Source: an uncultured Collinsella sp. (GTDB lineage: Bacteria; Actinomycetota; Coriobacteriia; Coriobacteriales; Coriobacteriaceae). From it: a stretch of 8,564 nucleotides of DNA. The position numbers were made by a program, and so were the translations under genes. Of the stretch, positions 1 through 6,026 are shown piece after piece. The number at the start of each line of letters is the position of its first letter. The stretch's first letter is position 1. The notes beneath the pieces are model-generated. The model worked only from the letters and a program-made list of their open reading frames with translations, did no database searches and was not told the origin of the DNA. The stretch lies in assembly GCA_900552345.1 (NCBI GenBank), contig URZN01000034.1, positions 1 to 8,564 on the forward strand, given 5' to 3'.

Positions 1-189
1 CTTTCCATCGGCGTGCTGGAGCTGCTGCGTAACCTGATGGTTCCGCGTCTGCAGGAGAGCATCGGCTGGATGTCGTTTGCGCTGCCGATGCAGTACTACC
101 TGGTGACCTACGCCGCGCTGATTTTGGTCGGCGTCATTATCGGTCTCTTTGGTTCCGCCATCGCCATGCGCCGCTATCTGCGCGTGTAA
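1..189 (+). CDS. ftsX: C-terminal end of an FtsX-like membrane protein (partial)
   Basis: An open frame runs in from the left edge and gives 62 residues before the TAA stop. It holds one clear membrane segment (about residues 37-58, YYLVTYAALILVGVIIGLFG) and ends SAIAMRRYLRV. A last transmembrane helix followed by a G-S-x-x-x-x-R-R/K-x-L-x-V tail is typical of FtsX, the membrane subunit of the FtsEX complex, which controls peptidoglycan hydrolases at the division site. Only the last fifth or so of the protein is visible, so another member of the FtsX/MacB permease superfamily cannot be excluded. The gene is followed 23 bases later by a strong terminator, so it is the last gene of its transcript. 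Confidence 0.7.
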   Translation, partial: LSIGVLELLRNLMVPRLQESIGWMSFALPMQYYLVTYAALILVGVIIGLFGSAIAMRRYLRV

Positions 190-212
190 GCGTGCTTGGA
201 ATTCGTTCCTTC

Positions 213-246
213 AACGGGTCGTCTCTTTTGGGGCGGCCCGTTTTTT
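213..246 (+). terminator. Rho-independent terminator after the ftsX-like gene
   Basis: A 13-bp stem can form between 213-225 (AACGGGTCGTCTC) and 230-242, with three G-U pairs and a TTTT loop. A T-run completes it at 241-246. It lies 23 bases after the stop codon and ends transcription of the upstream gene. Confidence 0.9.
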
Positions 247-330
247 GATCCCTAGGGGACGGTGGAATACGGATCATCGTGGCGCTGGTCTATCTATGCG
301 ATCCGCAATCCTGCCGTCCCCTAGGGATCA
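246..330. repeat. 85-nt palindromic element with 17-bp perfect inverted arms
   Basis: The arms are TGATCCCTAGGGGACGG (246-262) and its exact reverse complement CCGTCCCCTAGGGATCA (314-330). Pairing continues inward as G-U/G-C at 263-265 with 311-313, and again as a 6-bp stem CGGATC (270-275) with GATCCG (300-305). The whole element can therefore form one long imperfect hairpin. Each arm also contains the palindrome CCCTAGGG. The element holds no gene and begins on the last T of the preceding terminator. Size, architecture and position fit a REPIN- or MITE-like mobile repeat. Only one copy is visible, so its repetitive nature is inferred. Confidence 0.65.
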
Positions 331-336
331 TTTGGG

Positions 337-342
337 TAGACT
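337..342 (+). promoter_or_regulatory. Possible -10 box (TAGACT) upstream of rnr
   Basis: TAGACT follows TTTGGG and lies 38 bases before the rnr start. A very similar string, TTTGGGGGTACACT, lies at a comparable distance from the vanZ-like gene. No convincing -35 box is seen. The usual -35 position would fall inside the right arm of the palindromic element. This is a weak call resting on the shared motif. Confidence 0.3.
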
Positions 343-380
343 CTTGGGGTGTAAACGGCCATCGATAGTAAGGAGGCGCC

Positions 381-2516
381 ATGGGGCGCAATAACAAGCA
401 TAAGCGTGGAGCACGCAATAAGCGCGGGCCGGTGCGCAGCGAGCGTCGCCCGAGTCTGACCGGACGCGTGCAGCTCCATGAGCATAGCGCCTACGTTGTA
501 ACCGAAAACGGCGACTACAAGGTCATGGGCCGCGGCAAGCGCGAGATTATGGACGGCGATACCGTTGCCGTGAGCATTAAGAACAGCCCGCATGGCGAGC
601 GACGCGCCGTAATCGAGGGCGTCGTCGAGCGTGCGGCCATTAGTGTGGTGGGCACGTACCAGACCGCCGGCCCGCTCGGGGTGATCGAGCCGCTTGATTC
701 TCGACTTAAGGCCGATTTCTTTATTCTGCCGGAGGACACCTCGGCGGAGCGCTTGGGCGTTCATCCGGGTGATGCGGTCGTCGCGCGCATTCTGACATAT
801 CCGACGCGCCTGGAATCGGGCACCGTGACGATTGAGCGCCGTATTGGCGGCGATGATGTGCCCGATTTGGGCGTTCAGTATGTGATGGCGCGCTATGGCT
901 ATACCGATACGTATCCCGAGGCCGCGCTAACCGAGGCCGAGGCACTTTCGCTCGATGTGGCCTCGGCACTCAAGGACCCGCTCCGCCGAGACCTGCGCGA
1001 CCGCTTTGTCATTACGGTTGACCCGGTCGACGCGCGCGACTTTGACGATGCCATCTCGCTGGAGCGCACGCCCGAGGGTGGCTACAAGCTGGGTGTCCAT
1101 ATTGCCGACGTTTCGCACTATGTTGCCTGGGACGGACATATCGATCTGGAAGCCCGCCATCGCACGACGTCGGTGTATCTTGCCGATCGCGTGCTGCCCA
1201 TGTTGCCCGAGCGCCTGTCGAACGATTTGTGCTCGCTGCGTCCCGACGAGGACCGCCTGGCGTTTACCGTCGACATTGAGCTCGACGCGCAGGGTCGCGT
1301 GCGCCATTACGATCCCTATCCCAGCGTGATCCGCTCGCGCGTGCGCATGGACTACGACGGCGCCGAGGCGCTGCTGGTACGTGCCGGTGCGGTGGAGTAT
1401 TCGGTGCTGGAGGGTGCCGCCGAGGATGTTGCCGCGGTTGAAGCCTCGCGCGAGGAAGCGCTCGAGCGCGGGCTTGCGTGCGAGGAAACCGCTCGCGGCT
1501 ATAACGTCGACTTGGGGGATTTCCTCGTAGCTGCCAACGAGCTCGCCGAGCTTCGCCGTCGTATTCGTCGCGCACGCGGTTCGGTCGACTTTGATACGGC
1601 CGAGATCCGTGCGCTGTTGGACGAGGACGGTGTGCCCGTGCAGATCGTGGCCCGTGAGCGCTCGTGCGCCACGTCGCTGATTGAGGAAGCCATGCTGCTG
1701 GCCAACGAGTGCGTGGCGGAGTGGCTGGCCGACCGCGATATCGAGGCCTGCTATCGCGTGCACGACGATCCCAGTCCCGACAGCCTGCATGGTGCCGCCG
1801 TGGCGCTGGCGCAGCTGGGTATCATCGATGACCGCCGTGCGGCCGGCATTGCTCTGGGAAGCCCCGATGAGCTGCAGGCGGCGGTTGATGCCGCAGCCGG
1901 TACGGCTAACGCGCCGCTCGTCAACACGTTGCTGCTGCGCAGTATGCAGCGCGCACTGTACAAGCCGCGCAACGAGGGCCACTTTGCACTTGCCGCGCCG
2001 TGCTATTGCCACTTTACGAGTCCCATTCGCCGCTATCCCGATCTGGTGGTGCATCGCGTACTCAAGCTTCAGCTGGCCTACGAGCAGCTGGGCGGCAAGG
2101 ACGCCTTGGTGCGTACGCCGCGGCTGATCGGTAAGGGTCGCGAGTCCCTGCCGCGCGTCCTGCCGCAAATCTGCCGCGCGTGCAGCGATGCCGAGCGTGC
2201 GGCCGACGCCGCCAGCCATGCGACGCAAAAGATCAAGATCGCCCAGTACTACGAGGACCGCCTGGGCGAGCGCTACGCCGGAACGATCTCGTGGGTCAGC
2301 AGCATGGGCCTCTTTGTGCGCCTGGATCTGACACAGGTTGAGGGTTTGGTTTCGATCAAGAGTCTGGGCAACGAGTGGTTCGAGTTTGATGAGGACGCGC
2401 TCACGCTCACGGGCGCCGACACGGGGACTCGCTATGAGCTGGGGCAGCGTGTGATCATCGAGGTCTCGCGCGTCAACACCACGCGCGGGCACTTGGATTT
2501 CAGGCTTATTCATTAG
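381..2516 (+). CDS. rnr: Ribonuclease R (3'-5' exoribonuclease, RNB family)
   Basis: RNase R degrades RNA processively from the 3' end, including structured RNA, in the cytoplasm, and works in mRNA decay and in quality control linked to trans-translation. The 711-residue product has a basic N-terminus (residues 1-24), cold-shock-like domains (about 27-68 and 90-137), the RNB catalytic domain (about 205-565) and a C-terminal S1 domain (about 630-711). The active-site motif VDPVDARDFDDA supplies Asp214, Asp220, Asp222 and Asp223, matching the four catalytic aspartates of the family. The signature SPIRRYPDLVVHR is at 547-559. The start is ATG 381 with AAGGAGG at 370-376. The protein is shorter than the E. 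coli (about 813) and B. subtilis (about 779) enzymes: it lacks the N-terminal winged-helix region and a lysine-rich C-terminal tail. The gene appears monocistronic, with a terminator just downstream. Confidence 0.95.
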   Translation: MGRNNKHKRGARNKRGPVRSERRPSLTGRVQLHEHSAYVVTENGDYKVMGRGKREIMDGDTVAVSIKNSPHGERRAVIEGVVERAAISVVGTYQTAGPLGVIEPLDSRLKADFFILPEDTSAERLGVHPGDAVVARILTYPTRLESGTVTIERRIGGDDVPDLGVQYVMARYGYTDTYPEAALTEAEALSLDVASALKDPLRRDLRDRFVITVDPVDARDFDDAISLERTPEGGYKLGVHIADVSHYVAWDGHIDLEARHRTTSVYLADRVLPMLPERLSNDLCSLRPDEDRLAFTVDIELDAQGRVRHYDPYPSVIRSRVRMDYDGAEALLVRAGAVEYSVLEGAAEDVAAVEASREEALERGLACEETARGYNVDLGDFLVAANELAELRRRIRRARGSVDFDTAEIRALLDEDGVPVQIVARERSCATSLIEEAMLLANECVAEWLADRDIEACYRVHDDPSPDSLHGAAVALAQLGIIDDRRAAGIALGSPDELQAAVDAAAGTANAPLVNTLLLRSMQRALYKPRNEGHFALAAPCYCHFTSPIRRYPDLVVHRVLKLQLAYEQLGGKDALVRTPRLIGKGRESLPRVLPQICRACSDAERAADAASHATQKIKIAQYYEDRLGERYAGTISWVSSMGLFVRLDLTQVEGLVSIKSLGNEWFEFDEDALTLTGADTGTRYELGQRVIIEVSRVNTTRGHLDFRLIH

Positions 2517-2542
2517 CCGGAATTTGGTGATTGATAGAGAAC

Positions 2543-2570
2543 GGGGCGGTCTTTTGGGGCCGCCTTTTTT
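2543..2570 (+). terminator. Rho-independent terminator after rnr
   Basis: The stem pairs GGCGGTC (2545-2551) with GGCCGCC (2558-2564, one G-U pair) and is followed by six Ts (2565-2570). It starts 26 bases after the rnr stop. Its TCTTTTGGGGC core repeats that of the terminator at 213-246. Confidence 0.88.
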
Positions 2571-2620
2571 GTGGCGCATCAATCATCTTGCCGCTCGCGC
2601 GCTTGCGTCTTCCGCCTGCT

Positions 2621-2672
2621 GTAGGGGAGATAAAACCTACCAAAATAAACCTGTTCCTTTTTGGGAGGTTTA
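2621..2672. promoter_or_regulatory. Cluster of AGGTTT-type half-sites upstream of the recombinase
   Basis: Three copies of an AGGTTTA-like word occur within 37 bases. Two are read on the - strand (TAAAACCTAC at 2631-2640 and TAAACCT at 2646-2652) and one on the + strand (AGGTTTA at 2666-2672). The last two form a perfect 7-bp inverted repeat with a 13-base spacer. A 5-bp pair GTAGG/CCTAC (2621-2625/2636-2640) adds a second inverted repeat. Serine resolvases commonly bind paired imperfect half-sites next to their own gene, so this could be a res-like site or an autoregulatory operator. The inverted pair could equally act as an RNA hairpin over the GGGAGG at 2663-2668. Confidence 0.4.
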
Positions 2673-2690
2673 CGAGAGAGCGGGGATGAG

Positions 2691-3296
2691 ATGACAACGG
2701 TGTACGGGTATGCGCGGGTGAGCTCGCGTGATCAAAATCTGAATCGGCAGCTGGATGCGCTGGGCGCCTATGGCGTGGAACCGGCGAATATCTTTGCCGA
2801 TCGTGCGAGCGGCAAGGACTTCGATCGACCGCGGTATCGCGAGCTGCTGTGCGCGTTGGATTCCGGTGATGTGCTGGTGGTACTTTCCATTGATCGGCTG
2901 GGCCGTAACTACAGCGAGATCCTCGAGGAATGGCGGTGCATAACCAAAGAGCTCGGCGTCGCCATCGTGGTGCTGGACATGCCATTGCTCGACACGCGCG
3001 CCAGAGACTGTGGTGGGTCGGACGTAACGAGTGCGTTGATTGCCGATATTGTTTTGCAGCTGCTGAGCTATGTGGCACAGGTGGAGCGCGAAAACATTCA
3101 CCGGCGCCAAGCCGAGGGCATTGCGGCGGCGCGAGCGCGCGGCGTGCGCTTTGGCCGGCCCCGCAAGCCCTGTCCTCCGCAATTCGAGCTGGTGCGCGAT
3201 ACCTACGAGGCGGGTGATATCACGCGGAGTCAGGCGGCAAAGCGGCTAGGCGTGTGCGTGGGGACGTTCGATCGCTGGATGCGCGAGATGGAGTAG
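2691..3296 (+). CDS. Serine recombinase of the resolvase/invertase family
   Basis: The 201-residue product is a small serine recombinase, an enzyme that cuts and rejoins DNA at paired sites through a phosphoserine intermediate. The N-terminus YGYARVSSRDQNL carries Arg9 and the nucleophile Ser11. DRLGR (68-72) supplies the conserved Asp68, Arg69 and Arg72. These align with Arg8, Ser10, Asp67, Arg68 and Arg71 of gamma-delta resolvase. The long dimerisation helix spans about 115-150, followed by the RFGRPRK linker (153-159) and a C-terminal helix-turn-helix (about 176-198, ITRSQAAKRLGV...TFDRWMRE). ATG 2691 is chosen because the family motif starts three residues later; an in-frame TTG at 2661 would add ten unconserved residues. 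The ribosome site (GGGGATG, 2682-2688) is modest. No transposase, phage gene or attachment site is recognised beside it, so its substrate is unknown: it may be a remnant of a mobile element or a resident resolvase. Confidence 0.92.
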   Translation: MTTVYGYARVSSRDQNLNRQLDALGAYGVEPANIFADRASGKDFDRPRYRELLCALDSGDVLVVLSIDRLGRNYSEILEEWRCITKELGVAIVVLDMPLLDTRARDCGGSDVTSALIADIVLQLLSYVAQVERENIHRRQAEGIAAARARGVRFGRPRKPCPPQFELVRDTYEAGDITRSQAAKRLGVCVGTFDRWMREME

Positions 3297-3321
3297 GGGC
3301 GCCACGGTCCTTTGGCGCCCC
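3296..3321 (+). terminator. Hairpin at the recombinase stop codon, possible weak terminator
   Basis: GGGGCGCCA (3296-3304) and TGGCGCCCC (3313-3321) form a perfect 9-bp stem with an 8-base loop. It begins on the last base of the TAG stop. No T-run follows, so it may act as an mRNA 3' end stabiliser or a weak terminator rather than a classical one. Confidence 0.45.
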
Positions 3322-3368
3322 GATTCGAACATTTTGGATTTCGCTACGGCGACAACTGCATTTGGGGG

Positions 3369-3374
3369 TACACT
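3369..3374 (+). promoter_or_regulatory. Possible -10 box (TACACT) upstream of the vanZ-like gene
   Basis: TACACT follows TTTGGGGG and lies 33 bases before the TTG start. It matches the TTTGGG-TAGACT string before rnr. No good -35 box is seen. Confidence 0.3.
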
Positions 3375-3395
3375 CGCTGCTGCTCAAAAAATGAC

Positions 3396-3400
3396 GGAGG
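3396..3400 (+). promoter_or_regulatory. Ribosome binding site fixing a TTG start
   Basis: GGAGG ends 7 bases before TTG 3408, an ideal spacing. The next in-frame candidate, GTG 3417, would be 16 bases away. The nearby ATG at 3391 is out of frame. This supports TTG as the real start. Confidence 0.75.
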
Positions 3401-3407
3401 TTAGCCC

Positions 3408-3986
3408 TTGGCGCGTGTGAAGCACATAGTCGGATGGATTTCGGTTGTCCTGCTGGTCGTGACGCTGGCAAGTATCTGGATGCTGACGGAGCAAAACGTG
3501 GAGCAGACGTCATCGCTCAGCGAGTCCACTGCGCGCGCGGTGGAAGGGCAAAGCGTCAGCGTGCAGCCCGAGACTGCGGGGGAGACCCAGGCGGGAGATG
3601 CCGCCGGGGACGCGGACTCAACGACTGGCGCCATTCATCCCGACCCGCTTGCGCCCGTTCGTCTGTGGATGGGTGCCAACATTCGTCGCGTCGCACATAC
3701 CGTTGAGTTCTTCTTCGTAGGACTGTTTGCTTCGGCGACAGCGGCATGCCTGGGCGAGTGCCTGCCATGCGCGCGATTCCGGTACGTAGTCGCTCTGCTC
3801 TTTTGCGCCGTCTGCTCTGTCGGTGACCAAGTGCACAAGATTTTTGTTCCTGGCCGTCATTTCGACATGATCGACCTGGGCTTCGATGCCGCGGGCTATG
3901 TCACCGCCATGCTGCTGGTGCTGCTGGCGGCCGCGCTGGCTCGGTGCGCGACCTGTCCCATTGGCGCCCATGCGAGACGCCGTTAA
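3408..3986 (+). CDS. VanZ-like family membrane protein
   Basis: The 192-residue protein has an N-terminal membrane helix (about 8-26) and a hydrophilic Ser/Thr/Ala/Glu/Asp-rich stretch without hydrophobic segments (about 28-80). Three more hydrophobic segments follow, near 98-116, 126-139 and 162-180. The VanZ pattern is visible: RRVAHTVEFF (93-102), then DQVHKIFVPGRHFDMIDLGFDAAGY (from 140). It has the family's RxxxHxxEF, PGR and DxxxxxxG elements. VanZ proteins are named after the teicoplanin-resistance gene of the vanA cluster, but most genomic members have no proven role, and no vancomycin-type resistance genes are seen here. The long linker after helix 1 is larger than in a minimal VanZ domain. 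The gene appears monocistronic, between a hairpin upstream and another downstream. Confidence 0.8.
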   Translation: MARVKHIVGWISVVLLVVTLASIWMLTEQNVEQTSSLSESTARAVEGQSVSVQPETAGETQAGDAAGDADSTTGAIHPDPLAPVRLWMGANIRRVAHTVEFFFVGLFASATAACLGECLPCARFRYVVALLFCAVCSVGDQVHKIFVPGRHFDMIDLGFDAAGYVTAMLLVLLAAALARCATCPIGAHARRR

Positions 3987-4058
3987 CAACTCTGTTACGA
4001 ATAATGCGACCTCGATGAATCATTTTGTGTCGCGCGTATTTCCGAGCGGTCGGATTTG

Positions 4059-4087
4059 AGGGGCGAGCGGTGGAACGCTCGCCCCTT
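4059..4087 (+). terminator. Perfect 11-bp hairpin between the vanZ-like gene and murR
   Basis: AGGGGCGAGCG (4059-4069) pairs exactly with CGCTCGCCCCT (4076-4086) around a GTGGAA loop. Only two Ts follow the stem. It probably ends transcription of the vanZ-like gene 73 bases after its stop, but the missing U-tract makes intrinsic termination uncertain. Confidence 0.5.
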
Positions 4088-4109
4088 GTGCGCCATGATG
4101 CGGCACAAT

Positions 4110-4138
4110 GTACCGTAAAAGCTGTTTATATCCGGTAC
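4110..4138. promoter_or_regulatory. Candidate murR promoter/operator with GTACCG inverted repeat
   Basis: GTACCG (4110-4115) and CGGTAC (4133-4138) are perfect 6-bp inverted arms separated by 17 bases, a centre-to-centre distance of 23 bases or about two helical turns. Between them is the AT-rich GTTTATATC, with a possible -10 box TATATC at 4127-4132. The -35 region is weak. An inverted repeat framing a -10 box upstream of an RpiR-type regulator gene suggests a MurR operator controlling the whole cluster. This is inferred from position and symmetry only. Confidence 0.4.
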
Positions 4139-4183
4139 GAATCATTCTTTGGTCTTTAATTCTTCTCAACGGAGGTGTTTGAG

Positions 4184-5035
4184 ATGGCAAACGGATTGCT
4201 TTTAAGGCTTCGTGAGCGTGAGCTCAGTGCGAGCCCGGCAGAGCGCAATGTCATCGCATATGTGAGCGCTCATCCGCATGAGGTGGTCGGGCTGTCCGTC
4301 CGCGGTCTTGCCGATGCCACGTTCTCCTCGCCCTCGAGCATTTTGCGCTTTTGCAAGCGCTTGGGTTTTGCGGGCTACAAGGAGTTTCAGCGCGAACTGA
4401 TTGCCGAACTTGCGCTCTTGGGCGACAGAAAGGACGTTGCCCTCGAGGACATCTCCGTGGATGACAGCGTCGAGCGAATCGTGGGGAAGGTGATGAAAAG
4501 CAACGTGCGTACGATCGAGGCGACGGCGCGAACACTCGATTACACCGTTTTGGAACGATGCGCAGCCTATCTTAAGCAGGCGCGCATGGTCAATCTGTTC
4601 GGTATTGGTGCTTCTCGCTTAGTTGCTCACGATCTGGCACAAAAGCTCATGCGTGTCGACAAGGAATGCCATCTGTACGATGACTGGCACGACCAACTCT
4701 TGTGCGCCAAGAACATGCACGAAGGCGATATCGGCATTGCTTTTAGCTACTCGGGCTTAACGCAAGAAGTGCTGGACTGCACTGCCGAGGCCCAACGCCA
4801 CAACTGTCCCGTTGTGGCCGTGACCAAGGTAGACGGATCGTCCAAGCTTGCCACCGTGGCCGATGCCGTGCTCGGCGTTGCTGCAAGCGAGCCCTTGGTC
4901 CGCAGCGGTGCCATGGCCTCGCGTATGGCCCAGCTTATGGTTGTCGATGCCCTCTACGCTGCTTACGTTGCGAGCGATTACGAACGGGCGACGCATGCCA
5001 TCAAGCAAAACTACATCGAGAAACAGGAAAGATGA
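4184..5035 (+). CDS. murR: RpiR-family transcriptional regulator MurR
   Basis: The 283-residue product has the RpiR architecture. An N-terminal helix-turn-helix domain covers about 1-77, with a recognition region near 37-66 (LSVRGLADATFSSPSSILRF...). A SIS sugar-phosphate-binding domain covers about 125-265, including GIGASRLVAHD (140-150) and FSYSGLTQEV (187-196). The length is close to E. coli MurR (285). In E. coli, MurR represses murQP and is released by MurNAc-6-phosphate; the same role is inferred from its position directly before murQ and murP. The start is ATG 4184 with GGAGG at 4171-4175, eight bases upstream; an in-frame GTG at 4175 overlaps that site and is unlikely. The stop is ten bases before murQ, so the two are co-transcribed. 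An activator role, possible for RpiR proteins, is not excluded. Confidence 0.86.
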   Translation: MANGLLLRLRERELSASPAERNVIAYVSAHPHEVVGLSVRGLADATFSSPSSILRFCKRLGFAGYKEFQRELIAELALLGDRKDVALEDISVDDSVERIVGKVMKSNVRTIEATARTLDYTVLERCAAYLKQARMVNLFGIGASRLVAHDLAQKLMRVDKECHLYDDWHDQLLCAKNMHEGDIGIAFSYSGLTQEVLDCTAEAQRHNCPVVAVTKVDGSSKLATVADAVLGVAASEPLVRSGAMASRMAQLMVVDALYAAYVASDYERATHAIKQNYIEKQER

Positions 5036-5040
5036 GGTGA
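5034..5040 (+). promoter_or_regulatory. murQ ribosome binding site overlapping the murR stop
   Basis: GAGGTGA overlaps the TGA stop of murR (5033-5035) and lies 5 bases before ATG 5046. Ribosomes finishing murR would be placed at the murQ start, suggesting translational coupling. An in-frame GTG at 5037 lies inside this site and is a less likely start. Confidence 0.7.
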
Positions 5041-5045
5041 ACAAA

Positions 5046-5969
<924 letters not shown>

Positions 5970-6015
5970 GTGCACGGCGTGAGCTGATATGACATCTAGA
6001 CGAGATACCCAATAC

Positions 6016-6022
6016 AAGGAGG
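6016..6022 (+). promoter_or_regulatory. Strong ribosome binding site of murP
   Basis: AAGGAGG ends four bases before ATG 6027. The 57-base gap between murQ and murP shows no terminator hairpin or clear promoter, consistent with one transcript. Confidence 0.7.
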
Positions 6023-6026
6023 AGTT

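Noticed and set aside
246..330. Riboswitch or attenuator leader for rnr
   Set aside because: The structure is a simple long palindrome with no known riboswitch core, and it adjoins the upstream gene's terminator. A mobile repeat explains it better.
149..394. 81-codon + strand frame crossing the ftsX end, terminator, palindrome and rnr start
   Set aside because: It runs through a terminator and the palindromic element and overlaps two real genes in another frame, without a ribosome site or known motif.
927..2582. Antisense open frame of 551 codons over rnr
   Set aside because: It lies opposite a gene with clear RNase R motifs. Its product is rich in Arg, Gln, His and Ala without recognisable domains, as expected for a codon-bias shadow in GC-rich DNA.
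2661..2690. TTG start for the recombinase ten codons upstream
   Set aside because: The family N-terminus begins at MTTVYGYARVS. The extra ten residues would cover the inverted-repeat region and have no family counterpart.
2571..2690. Possible smpB or tmRNA gene after rnr
   Set aside because: smpB often lies near rnr, so the gap was checked, but no open frame with SmpB motifs and no tmRNA-like ends are present. Only the half-site cluster is seen.
3408..3986. Glycopeptide resistance locus
   Set aside because: Although the protein is VanZ-like, there is no vanHAX, vanRS or vanY gene nearby, and VanZ-family proteins are common outside resistance clusters.
4848..5045. Upstream extension of murQ by 66 codons
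   Set aside because: The extension overlaps murR in another frame and has no similarity to MurQ. ATG 5046 with GAGGTGA gives the normal family N-terminus and length.
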